The position numbers and the translations under genes were made by a program. Shown in pieces: positions 1-9,263 of a stretch of 33,080 nt of DNA (position 1 is the first letter of the stretch; every line of letters begins with the position of its first letter). The stretch covers positions 1-33,080 of the forward strand of contig MPUH01000822.1 of assembly GCA_001970955.1 (NCBI GenBank), in the 5' to 3' direction. This DNA is from Stentor coeruleus (lineage: Eukaryota > Ciliophora > Heterotrichea > Heterotrichida > Stentoridae). The notes beneath the pieces were generated by a model. The model ran no database searches. It worked only from the letters and a program-made list of their open reading frames with translations, and had not been told where the DNA came from.

Positions 1-1554
1 TTAAACCATGCCACCTTAACTATCACCCACTTTAACTTTTAAGACAAGATTAATCATTAAATATAAGAAATTATATCTTAATTGTTAATTTTATAAATGC
101 AAGATACTTAGCTTCTAATAATAATTTATCTCTAAGCATAGTAGCATTTATTCATAAGTTTTACAAAAAATATATTAACTTGCTTATTAACTTCTTTTAG
201 AAAAAATCTTTATGATAAACATGCGCATTATATATAAAAAAAAATATTTAATCCTAAATCCATATTTCTAATCAAGTTGTTTATAATTTTTTTAATGCTA
301 AGATTTTGATCTTAGTTTAAGAGGCTAATAAAAAAAGAAGAAAAATCTAAGAAAGTCATAAGTTAAGAAAAATAGAGGAAGATTTAAGAAGAAGCTAATA
401 AAAAAAAAAGAGTTTAAGAAAGTTATAGAGGAGCAAAAAAAAAAGTCCAATAAAAAAAAGAAAATGAGTCCAAGCAAGAGAGGAAAAACTTAAAAAGAAA
501 ATGATTAATGTGAAGAATGATTTATGAAATAATCAAGAATAAAAATTAGAATTTAGATAAACCTGGTTTTTCATAAGCAATAAGTATTGAATTAAATAAC
601 AGTATTTTAATCTTTAAAAATGTGAAAAGGTAATAAAAAGAAAATTTTTGATTTTTTAAGTATTCGCTAAGTTTTACTTAAAGACAATTTGAAGTTTTTG
701 AGAAGTGAATTTTTTATTAGAATGATATTATAAATAATATACTATATTTTTATTGATTATAAGTGCTGTCTTATTTTTGTATGCTATTTAAGTTAATATA
801 AATTAGTTTAAATGATAAAGTTTAGTTTAAATTCTTAACAAAATTATTTACTTTCTCCTTAGCATATTATAGAAAATATTTAATACGCAATTTTTTTAAA
901 TTGATGAGATTATTATATTTTTTGTCATTTTATCATTCTAAAATAAGTTATTGATTTCCCTATATTTATATTTATGGATTATTTTATTATGTAAAAATAT
1001 TTATTTGTTTGTAAAGATACTGCCATTATTTACACGCAATTTTATGACTATTATTGTCTTTTCCATAACAAAATTTTTATTCGAAGGTTATTTTTATAAA
1101 ATCAATAAATTGTGGTTTTTTAATTTGTAAAAGAACTAATTTTTAAGATTGATAAGATTATTAGTTTTTAATATTGTTATATAGAGATTTCCATAATAAG
1201 CATTTCACTTGGAAAATACAATTTTTATTCGCAAAGTCTTATCGCTTTATAGAAATTCATATATATTTAAACTTTCTATATCAACTGTGAATGATTTAAT
1301 TAAATAACCCTATATATATCAACAACTTTAAATCGATTTATAAAATTAACAAATTAAATTATGTAGACAAGATAAAGTTCCACAAAAAATCTTACTTATT
1401 CACTACAAAAATCTATTTTAAAAGTATTTAGCTAAATATATAAAAAATATCTAGCGTAATATTCATATGCTATAAACCAAATTTCATATTTCATTTGGAT
1501 TTATTTAATTTTTGATAGTGGTATTGCTAATATGTCAATAGAGAATAAGTGTAA
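1..1554. other. AT-rich gene-free stretch
   Basis: No convincing gene is visible on either strand. The stretch is very AT-rich with stops in all frames. Positions about 316-530 form a purine-rich, almost C-free tract on the + strand, with two related units beginning near 316 and 383 (TTTAAGA, then GCTAATAAAAAAA). Read with TAA/TAG as glutamine it would give a Lys/Glu-rich string, but such low-complexity DNA does so easily. The last part upstream of 1555 presumably holds the transporter promoter, though no specific element can be identified. Confidence 0.6.
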
Positions 1555-3122
1555 ATGGAAAACGAAGGGAATATCAAGAAAGGGCAAGTTTGGATAATCT
1601 GCTTTCATATAGTTATTGCTAGTTTTGTTTTTTACTACACAGTTGGAGTTTTCAACCCTTGCACTGAAAACATTGCAGCAAGTCTCAACTGGGGACATCG
1701 CACACCATTGTATGTAACAATCTTCAGTTCATTAGTATCATTAGGAGCATTGATGGGAGCATCATTTGTAGGGTACTTTTTAGACCGTTTTGGAAGGAGG
1801 ACAACAATGATGTGGGTTGACTTACTTTATATAGTCGGAACAATAATTCTTGTAATGCCATCAACCACNTGTGGGTTGACTTACTTTATATAGTCGGAAC
1901 AATAATTCTTGTAATGCCATCAACCACAACTTTTGGGATTGGCAGATTTCTCACAGGTCTTACAACTGGTTTTTCAGTAACTTTGGTTCCGATATACGTA
2001 GCTGAAACTACCCCTGAGGATATGTCACATAAAGTAGGTCCACTGATATTAATCAGTCATAACTTAGGATTATTATCAGCTTTTGGCTTTGGATTAGCTT
2101 TACCAACTGAAAATTTCAATACAAATCCTTTCAATTACTGGTGGATTTTTATGTTTTTATTTCCAGCAGTTCTTTGCTTATATCAATTGATTTACTTTAA
2201 GTATTTTTGTATTTTTGATACACCACTATTTTATATGGGGAAAAATGATATTGAAAATGCACAGAAAGCTTTGGCAATGACATATACTGAAGTTGGTATT
2301 GAAATCGGCATGAAAAGGCTCCAAAGCGAGTTTGAAGGAAAAACTACTGAAGGAGTTAAGGTTTCTTTAGTTTATTTCATGTGTAAGAAAAGGTTTAGAA
2401 AGATGGTTAGAATTGGCTGTATTTTATGTGTACTTGAACAGTTTTCAGGGATAAGCCCAATATTATTTTATTCAACAATCATTTTTGGAAAAATGGGTGG
2501 AGGCATTTTTCTCTCCCGTTTTCTAACTTTTATTATGGGTTTAGGGAATATGATATCAGCTTTACTCAGCATCCCAATTCTCAAATATTTAGGTAGAAAA
2601 AGATTACTTGTTATAGGACATTTTATATTAGCTATAGACTTATTGCTTTTAGGAATTTTTTCTGGATATGTCGAAGTTGGAGTTTTGGTTCCAGCAATAT
2701 TTCTGATCTTATTTATGTTCCTATTCTCTTTAGCTTTAGGGGCAACTTTGTGGATTTATATTGGTGAAGTCCTAAACGACCAAATTTTAAGTTTTTCCCT
2801 TTTACTTAATTCAATTTCTGATGTGGTACTAGCTTTTTTATTCCAAATAGTCGGCGACGCTATAGGAATTAGCAACGTCTTTTTGTTCTTTGCCTTTATT
2901 ATGTTAATCGGTACAGTTTATGCTCAATACGACCTTGTTGAGACTAAAGATAAATCTAAAGAACAGATTCTTATTGAAATGAAAGTTATTGAAAAACGTG
3001 AAGATACTGTTAATACAAGTAAGAATGAAAACTCAGCAGATGATCGTTTTTATAAATCAACTGAGCAAGATAAGGATGATTCAGTTGATTATAATAGAGG
3101 TAGTGTCCTTACTGTGATTTAG
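1555..3122 (+). CDS. MFS sugar-type transporter, split by an assembly duplication
   Basis: This is a polytopic membrane protein of the major facilitator superfamily, sugar transporter (GLUT-like) family. Its transported substrate cannot be told. The first part (1555-1868) carries the loop motif DRFGRR (residues 77-82). The second carries GRFLTG (about 110-115), the PxYxAETTP signature, a QFSGISPILFYS segment, LGRKR, and ETKDKSKEQ, the counterpart of the family's PETKGKT. As written, the frame breaks at an N at 1869. The 58 nt before the N are repeated exactly after it. Removing the N plus one copy (59 nt) restores one frame of 1509 nt, or 502 residues, the usual length for the family with about 12 membrane segments. 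The gene is therefore probably intact in the organism. The first residue of the usual QQ pair is Glu. The tail is hydrophilic and acidic. Confidence 0.9.
1811..1927. repeat. 58-nt direct duplication around a single N (assembly join)
   Basis: Positions 1811-1868 and 1870-1927 are identical, with one N at 1869 between them. Because the duplication breaks an otherwise perfect transporter frame, it is best read as two contig ends that overlap but were joined with an N instead of being merged. Confidence 0.9.
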
Positions 3123-4296
3123 TTATGGAATTGGATAGTTAATGTGATTATTTTTAAATAACTAATATTGAATCAAATTGAAAAAAAAGTTTTTAGTTAG
3201 GTTTGGTATGAAGAAAGGAAATTATGAGTGATTTTATTATAGCTCAGTAAAATAATTATTGTTTTAAAAGAAATTTCATAAGTGATTTTAAGTATATTTG
3301 GGGTTTTTAGTTTTTTAAACTGTGTATAAATAGAAAATATTTTTTAAAAGGTGTAGTTTAGAATTATAGGAATTTTTAATAAGGTTAATAATAGTATGAT
3401 TAAGTTTTATATATTAACATATTATCAACAGTATTTTTATATTTAATCAATAACAAACTTATGTGAAATTATATACAAAAAACTATTTCTCGATAAAACT
3501 CTTCACATTTTACACAAATTTTGCAGCTGATCCTACCAAATACACCCAATCAAAGCTTCAAATAAAATTATTTCAAATAATTTCCATAAATATGATTTTT
3601 ATAATCGAATCTTGAATATTTTTCTAGTTTACATACAAATCTTACTTGTAAATTATAAAATTTTAGCTTTTCTCTAAAAGTTGTCATTTATTTAAATCGT
3701 CAAAATTAATTTCCCCTCAAAATGCAGGGTTAATTTCTTTGGTAGAAGCGAAGCATTATTAATAACAAGAACATGTAAAAATTCATTCATTATTCTTATA
3801 TATTTAGTAATATCATCATATTTTCAAGTTTTGATTGAAATTTTGATTCTCCAAGTAAAGTTGACTCATATTATTATCTTTAACTTAGTATAATTCATAG
3901 TAAAAGAATAAGAAATTATATTTAGTATTAATGATTAAAATAATATTATAAAAAGTGTAATATATAAGTATAAAAAGTGTAAAAATAGTTTTAAAGTAGG
4001 TGTGAGATTTTAAAGTATTTGATTTATGATTAATAATGTTAAGTTTAAGTGATTTAGGGATCTAATTGTTGATTATTGTAAGATTAAAATGATGAGCAAT
4101 AATAATATTCATCATAATAAAATCATTTAAATTTCTTATCAATAACAAGTATATTTTTCAGCATAAAACCATATATCTTTAAACCTAAACCTTATTCTTC
4201 AAATCTTATCAACAAACTCTACCTTTACTCAAATTTCCACCGTAAAATATTTTTATCAAATTCATCTTCTCATAATTTAAATAAGAATATCTATAT
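3123..4296. other. Convergent intergenic stretch
   Basis: This lies between the ends of the + strand transporter and the - strand coiled-coil gene. The first few hundred bases have more G than C on the + strand. The part near 4140-4280 has more C than G. No RNA gene or convincing coding region is seen. A minus-strand frame beginning at an ATG at 3788-3790 is open for 32 codons and then reaches stops at about the random rate. Confidence 0.55.
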
Positions 4297-4395
4297 TTAT
4301 AGTATTTCCTTATCACTATCTTCACTATCTTCACTATCCTCACTATAACTCTTAGACTCAATTTTGTTTAAATCCTCATGATAAGTTTTCTCATT
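4297..4395 (-). other. In-frame extension beyond the stop of the coiled-coil gene
   Basis: The minus-strand frame of the 4396-5445 gene stays open for 32 more sense codons after its TAA (4396-4398), up to the next stop at 4297-4299. The extension has protein-like composition, including a Ser-Glu-Asp repeat (SEDSEDSEDSD). No 15- or 16-nt intron of the type seen in the kinase gene removes the TAA. It may be a recent CAA-to-TAA truncation, a sequencing error, readthrough, or chance. Confidence 0.4.
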
Positions 4396-5445
4396 TTACT
4401 CTTTACTTTTTGATACATTTTCAAATTTCTCATTATCAAAACACTCTTCTAAACTGTTTTTATCGTTTAACTTATTTTTTTTAAACTCAAGATTTTCATA
4501 GATTTCTTCTACAGGATAACCTTTTTGCTTTAGTATCCAAAAAAGTTTCATGAGTTTTTTTTCTTGTATTTGCAAGTTTTTAAACTTTTTCTTTAGTTTT
4601 GTGTATAATTGAGTATAACTTTTATTTTCTGCTATGAGAACTTTCCATGAAGTTTTATCTTGAGGGATATCGTCTATGTTTATATTTGTGATTTTTAATA
4701 AGTATTCTTGTAAAGATTTACAGTTGTTGTCACGTTCTTCTAAGGCTCGACCTACCTCTACGCTTTCTCTTGAGAACTTTTGGATTTTTTTGTGAAGGCG
4801 TTTGTTTTCTTCGATTTCCTCAGTTAATTTTTGACTAAACTCAACAATATCCTCTTTTAATTTTAAAATTTCCCTTGAGTTATCAGGTTTTGACATAATC
4901 ATATCTTCATAAGCGGATTTGATTTTCGTAAGTACAGTACCAAATACTTTATCAGAATGTATTATTTCATCAAAAATCTCACGATATTTATCTAATATTT
5001 CATTTGAAATACCATTTTCTTTATGCTTTGCACTTATATCATGAATTTTTTTTTCAATTAAATAAGTCTGATTTTCAATACTTTTTCTTTCTGCATATAT
5101 TGGCTTCTTCTTAATTTTAACTTGATTTTCATTAGTCTCTTTTACTTTTACCACAAAAGATGTACTTAAATTAATCTTGTTTTTAAAACTCGAACTAAAT
5201 TTCGGGTTTAAAGGAGGGGAAACAAGTCCAGGATTATGATAAAATGAAGGGTCTTTTACTATTGATTTCGATCGAGTTTTTATAATTTTCTGCGCATATG
5301 GCGATTCTGTGCGTAGTTCTAGTTTATCTGTTGCCTGATTATATGTCGATACAGAGACTTGAGGGTTTATGAAAGAAAGGGATGAATAATTATTGACTTT
5401 TTGCTTAGGTATTTTCTTTATAGGGACTTTTTTAGCTTTTAACAT
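4396..5445 (-). CDS. Coiled-coil protein, function unknown
   Basis: This encodes a 349-residue hydrophilic protein that I do not recognise. The first ~130 residues are basic and rich in Ser, Lys and Pro, and look disordered. Residues about 195-325 are rich in Glu, Lys and Leu with heptad-like spacing, for example EEIEENKRLHKKIQKF and YTKLKKKFKNLQIQEKKL, so a coiled coil is likely. There is no signal peptide or membrane segment. A cytoskeletal or basal-body role would be usual for such ciliate proteins, but nothing specific shows it. The start is the first ATG, and an in-frame stop lies a few codons upstream. The frame continues with acidic protein-like sequence past the TAA, so the listed C-terminus may not be the original one. 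Confidence 0.8.
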   Translation of the reverse strand: MLKAKKVPIKKIPKQKVNNYSSLSFINPQVSVSTYNQATDKLELRTESPYAQKIIKTRSKSIVKDPSFYHNPGLVSPPLNPKFSSSFKNKINLSTSFVVKVKETNENQVKIKKKPIYAERKSIENQTYLIEKKIHDISAKHKENGISNEILDKYREIFDEIIHSDKVFGTVLTKIKSAYEDMIMSKPDNSREILKLKEDIVEFSQKLTEEIEENKRLHKKIQKFSRESVEVGRALEERDNNCKSLQEYLLKITNINIDDIPQDKTSWKVLIAENKSYTQLYTKLKKKFKNLQIQEKKLMKLFWILKQKGYPVEEIYENLEFKKNKLNDKNSLEECFDNEKFENVSKSKE

Positions 5446-5551
5446 TAATTTATAGAGGAAATGTTATTAATAATATAATATTAGAGTGTAAAATAACTTT
5501 TATATATGAGTTGAAGCTAAAAAATTATAATTTTGTATAGGTATTTTATTT

Positions 5552-5815
5552 TTATAATAAGAATACTTTTAAAGATGCATAAACCAACGAACTTGATTTA
5601 AATAATTCTGGAAATTTTCTAATTCTAGACAGTTTGTAGTGGATAAAAGTTGATATATTAAGTTGAGATAGTTGAAATTTATGTTTTTTGATATAGGATT
5701 GAATGCTTGGCTTTGATTTTTTTTGGTTTTTGATATTTAATTTAATAATAAATTTAGGTTTTTTTGTAAGTAAGATGTTGTGATTTAGGTACTGGTAATA
5801 GGTAGATTTTTTCAT
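5552..5815 (-). CDS. Possible small basic protein, doubtful
   Basis: An 87-codon open frame that would encode a very basic peptide rich in Lys, Ile, Leu and Ser, with a few aromatic residues. It has no recognisable domain. It lies about 100 nt upstream of the coiled-coil gene on the same strand, but its frame does not join that gene. In DNA this AT-rich an 87-codon frame can arise by chance, so it may not be a gene. Confidence 0.25.
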   Translation of the reverse strand: MKKSTYYQYLNHNILLTKKPKFIIKLNIKNQKKSKPSIQSYIKKHKFQLSQLNISTFIHYKLSRIRKFPELFKSSSLVYASLKVFLL

Positions 5816-6938
5816 TGCATGCTTTAAAGGGTTTTGGCTAATATTTTATATATCAAGTTTCAAATAATAATTTAAAAAATTATAATTCACGCTCTAAAGC
5901 AAATGACTTTTTAGTAATAATTATATTATTTCTCTATAAAGTATTGAAATTTCTAATAAAAATCTATGATGATAAAATTTAATGAAATCTACCCAAACTC
6001 TTATAATAAATTATGGAACTTGTTCTAATGATTCTATATTATTTAGACATTTTATCTGTTTTTATAGTAGCTGTGACTTATCCTCAATACTGGGCGGCAT
6101 ATGCTCAAATTTTATAATTAAAAAATAAAATAAAAAATCAAAATTAATATAAAAAACCTATAAAAGCCTACAAAATCGCATCCTATTCCTCAAATAAGAA
6201 ATAAACCTAAAACTATATGCCTACCTTCCAACTTACAAAATCATATCCTATTCAAACTATTCTATAATAATATCAAAAGATTCCTCAAACTTCGAATTCC
6301 TCTGTATAATAAACCCTCTAATCACATAAGAAAGGCTAAAATTCTTTAACAAAATCAACACCTGGTTTGTGCTTTTTTTTTCACACTATGTGACTGAATT
6401 ATAATGATGATCTGTAGTATTGGTGCTATGATAGTCTTCTATAAAATCACAATAAATCCAGGAAGTATCAATAAAGAAAAATCCTATATGCTTATTGAAT
6501 TTTTAAGCTTAGTAAGTTTATTACTTATAAGCCTATTAAGTTGCCCATCACTTATTGACAATTATGAAAACTTTTAGAAGATAATCAAATGATGATCCTT
6601 GTGTCAATTGTTTTGGACTCAGAGTTGGATTGTATATACTTTATAATGATGAATTTAGAGGTAAAAACTTTCTGATGTTTTGCCTATAAGTCTTAGGATT
6701 CTAAGAAAAATAATAGTTTTAATGAAGGATAGTTTGTATTTAGTTACATTTCGAATAAGTAATGAAGTAGGAGGAGTTTTTTGGTTGATTTTATAGGAAA
6801 TAAGTTGAAATTATATTAGAAATTAGGATAAAAGTTAAGGATTTTATGGGTTTTTATAATAAATTAGATGTTTTTACAAGGATTTATTCATAGGTTTTTG
6901 TGTGAGGGGAAACTAGAATGATTTTTTCATAATCAAAA
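5816..6938. other. Long divergent intergenic stretch with coding fragments
   Basis: This lies upstream of the FOP-like gene. About 6120-6370 is C-rich and G-poor on the + strand, while about 6650-6930 is the reverse. Two short hydrophobic frames are described separately. No intact gene or RNA is seen. Confidence 0.5.
6014..6650 (+). pseudogene. Possible remnant of a membrane-protein gene
   Basis: Two short + strand frames begin with ATG and look like membrane segments: 6014-6118 (34 aa, very hydrophobic) and 6404-6577 (57 aa, containing NPGSIN followed by a run of Leu/Ile/Ser). Further on, near 6590-6625, an unlinked frame reads DDPCVNCFGLR, faintly like the end of a DHHC cysteine-rich domain. 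The pieces are in different frames with stops between them. I read this as a decayed multi-pass membrane protein, possibly DHHC-like, but the match is weak and chance is not excluded. Confidence 0.25.
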
Positions 6939-7523
6939 ATGAGTATGAAAGACCATATGATTCAAGCGTTAACTAACACGCAGAAGTTTAAAGAAATAAG
7001 GGCTAAACTTAGAGAAGCTATGTTTCAGATTCTAGCTGCAAAAGACCAGTACCAAACTACAAACTTCTTTGCCAAGAACTTTTTATCAACTGATGAAGGG
7101 CATTTAATTGGAGGGATAATCAAAGACTATCTTGAAAGTTCAAATCTTTTAAGCACATTATCAGTTTTTACAACCGAAGTTGGGGGTTTATCAAAAGTTT
7201 ACTCTCGAGATATGATAGAAAAAGTTTTAAATCGGAAATTCCCAGAAGGTATTCCAATACTAATATCTCTAATATCAAAAGAGAATGTAACTTTTAGCCC
7301 TAAAGGTAAAATCCCAAACTTAACCATTCCTAGTTTTAAGCCGAAAAATAACCTTTTAGACCTTTTAGATAGACCTAAAGATAGCCCAAATGATAAAATT
7401 ATATTTGGTAGTTCAAATGATGAAAATCCTGAAGACCGAGATATGGATTTTCAAGACTTGTTACAAGTACCTGAAGATGATGATGATTCTTATGAGGCTC
7501 CTGTACGGAAAAAATCTTTTTAG
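6939..7523 (+). CDS. FOP/FOR20-like LisH-domain centrosomal protein
   Basis: This 194-residue protein resembles the N-terminal part of FOP (FGFR1OP/CEP43) and FOR20. Residues about 19-50 form the leading helix (EIRAKLREAMFQIL). Residues about 54-86 form a LisH-like dimerisation motif (GHLIGGIIKDYLESSNLLSTLSVF), and a short helical segment follows to about 115. The rest is Pro- and Asp-rich and probably disordered, ending in a basic RKKSF. Family members act at centrosomes and basal bodies, where they anchor microtubules and promote assembly of cilia, which fits a heavily ciliated cell. The ATG at 6939 is followed by a second in-frame ATG two codons later. It stands alone on its strand, with a G-rich, C-poor spacer upstream. 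The family assignment is from recognition of the pattern and is fairly secure. Confidence 0.75.
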   Translation: MSMKDHMIQALTNTQKFKEIRAKLREAMFQILAAKDQYQTTNFFAKNFLSTDEGHLIGGIIKDYLESSNLLSTLSVFTTEVGGLSKVYSRDMIEKVLNRKFPEGIPILISLISKENVTFSPKGKIPNLTIPSFKPKNNLLDLLDRPKDSPNDKIIFGSSNDENPEDRDMDFQDLLQVPEDDDDSYEAPVRKKSF

Positions 7524-7869
7524 TTTGGGTTTAAATTTTTATACTTAAAGCTCTTATTTTTTAATATAATTTTAACTTGGAATATAGTTTTTTTTATCAA
7601 ATCAGAGTTAAAAGAAACCTAATAGAATATATCAAATGAAACTTCAAGATCAAAAAAGGACATATCGATACTTTATTGAGTATTGCCTAGAAAATAAAAT
7701 TGCATTAAAAAACATATAAATTTATCATAAAAACCTAAATTTTATAGTAAATCATCATCTTAAACATAATTTCTTCAAAAACAATTAAGATTAGTTTCAT
7801 TAGAATAAACTTACTTTATTTATATAATTTTTAGACTAAATTTTTTTTGATAATTTAATATTTAAAGAT
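7524..7869. other. Intergenic stretch between FOP-like gene and tRNA
   Basis: About 350 nt of AT-rich DNA containing no visible gene. It includes T-rich runs just after the upstream stop. Confidence 0.5.
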
Positions 7870-7874
7870 AAAAA
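7870..7874 (-). terminator. Pol III T-run terminator of the tRNA gene
   Basis: Five consecutive T residues on the minus strand begin one base after the tRNA acceptor end, the usual RNA polymerase III stop signal. Confidence 0.65.
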
Positions 7875-7875
7875 G

Positions 7876-7947
7876 TCAGAGGCCAGGGTTTGAACCTGGG
7901 CTTTCCGCTGAGCAGGGCAGATGTCTTAACCGCTAGACTACCTCTGA
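7876..7947 (-). tRNA. tRNA-like gene, isotype unresolved (8-nt anticodon loop)
   Basis: On the minus strand 72 nt fold as a tRNA. There is a perfect 7-bp acceptor stem (TCAGAGG with CCTCTGA), and a D arm GTCTAGCGGTTAAGAC of the kind seen in Glu and Asp tRNAs. The anticodon stem is TCTGC/GCGGA (one G-T pair), and the perfect 5-bp T stem CCAGG/CCTGG encloses TTCAAAC. No CCA is encoded and a T5 terminator follows directly. The oddity is the anticodon loop, CCTGCTCA, which is 8 nt instead of 7, so no anticodon can be assigned with confidence. Removing one base would allow a CTC (Glu) reading, while counting from the T gives GCT. It could be a functional gene with an unusual loop, a slightly damaged copy, or a sequencing error. 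Confidence 0.8.
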
Positions 7948-8052
7948 TTAAAAATGTCCTCTTAAATCCATGTATCATTATCTTAAAATCGTATCTAATT
8001 TTATATAAAAATTGAACATAAAAATCTAAAACCTATATAAAATAGTAATTCA

Positions 8053-9072
8053 ATGAAGAAATCAATATATTATCAAATCACATCATTCTTAGAAGAGCCT
8101 CATCCTTCAATAAGTGGGATTAGAAATATCATGATAAGCGATCCAAAATTTTACTGGGAAACCCCTTCAGATCTTGCAGTAGTTTCTATCAATTTTCAAC
8201 CAATCACGAACTTTTGTATTTCCATACGTAATCCTCACATAGGCTATGCAAACCCATTCGATCTAACAATATTTTCTGATACAATCCAGGTCTACCATAA
8301 AGTATACAAAAAAGGTTCAAGTACGACAATAAATTCGCAAAAATTCGCTAAAAAAGATTTTCTAGCTGAAATCGATTCACTAAAATTTGAATTTCGTCGT
8401 CAAGGTGAGAACATTAAAATCTACTTCTTATTACTAAAAGAACAAGGACCTGCAAAGCTTACAATAAATGGGGAAAAAGAGCCTAAAACTCAAAAAGAAA
8501 TAAAAAACAAAATAGCTATTTTGAATAAAGAATTACTAGAAAAAGCTAAGAAAAAAAATAAAAAATCACATGAAAATATTATAAAAGAAATTGAAGCTGA
8601 TAATATGGATGTTCATACTGCAGGAGAAAGTGAAGATGAAAAATGTCTTCAACAAATGAGGCTTAAAAATTTTGTTGAAAATGATAAAAGCTGTCAACAA
8701 ATGAAACTTAAAAACTATGCTGAAAAAGAAAATGAAAAAGAAAAAGAAAAAGATAATAGAAATACTGAAGAAAAGCCAAATACTAGGAGTAATAATGGGA
8801 ATGTGCCAAAGAATAGTTATGAAAATTTGTTAAATGATTTTATAGTTTATTGTGACATCTGCGATTTTGATATAAGAAAAATTGTGATTGATTTACTTCA
8901 AGCTTCAGGTGCTTGTTATGTTGAGAATAAAACTGATTTTTGCACACTTATTATAAGTGATAAAATCTTAGGCACTGGGGTTGGGAATAAAATTCCTAGT
9001 GTTAATCCACAGTGGTTGTTCCAAAGTGTAGCTAAACGTAAGGTCCAGAGTTTTGATACTTATCTTAATTAA
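8053..9072 (+). CDS. BRCT-domain protein, possibly XRCC1-like
   Basis: This 339-residue protein ends in a BRCT domain (about 262-335). The domain shows the hydrophobic first strand, the GACYVENKTDFCTLIISD core and the conserved Trp (W321) in NPQWLFQSVAKRK. Residues about 25-130 look like a beta-rich fold resembling the N-terminal domain of XRCC1 (a YW...SVVSINFQP-type pattern), which is a weaker call. The middle (150-255) is Lys/Glu-rich and disordered, with a short internal repeat of CLQQMRLKNFVE against SCQQMKLKNYAE. BRCT domains bind phosphoproteins in DNA repair and checkpoint complexes. An XRCC1-like scaffold for single-strand break repair is a fair guess. The stop codon lies inside a 58-nt tandem duplication. 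Confidence 0.75.
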   Translation: MKKSIYYQITSFLEEPHPSISGIRNIMISDPKFYWETPSDLAVVSINFQPITNFCISIRNPHIGYANPFDLTIFSDTIQVYHKVYKKGSSTTINSQKFAKKDFLAEIDSLKFEFRRQGENIKIYFLLLKEQGPAKLTINGEKEPKTQKEIKNKIAILNKELLEKAKKKNKKSHENIIKEIEADNMDVHTAGESEDEKCLQQMRLKNFVENDKSCQQMKLKNYAEKENEKEKEKDNRNTEEKPNTRSNNGNVPKNSYENLLNDFIVYCDICDFDIRKIVIDLLQASGACYVENKTDFCTLIISDKILGTGVGNKIPSVNPQWLFQSVAKRKVQSFDTYLN

Positions 9073-9179
9073 TATCTCAATCTATCAAAAACATGGATTT
9101 TTTAATTTATATCATGTAACACTTAATTAATATCTCAATCTATCAAAAACATGGATTTTTTAATTTATATCATGTAACA
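9064..9179. repeat. 58-nt perfect tandem duplication at the BRCT gene end
   Basis: Positions 9064-9121 are repeated as 9122-9179. The first copy includes the last codons and stop of the BRCT gene; the second is noncoding. There is no N between them. It may be a real tandem duplication or an unmerged assembly overlap like those at 1869, 15958 and 30507. Confidence 0.9.
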
Positions 9180-9263
9180 TCTCGATAATTCTTATTATTA
9201 AATTTTATTATCTAATAATATATTCAACTACTAAAACCTAATTACTATGTATATAAAAATTTC

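Noticed and set aside
3442..3790. A minus-strand decayed gene with TAA/TAG read as Gln
   Set aside because: Stops occur at about the rate expected in AT-rich random DNA, and only the first 32 codons look protein-like.
7524..7622. Readthrough extension of the FOP-like gene after its TAG
   Set aside because: The following open stretch is low-complexity Phe/Leu/Ile from T-rich DNA, with no resemblance to the protein's tail.
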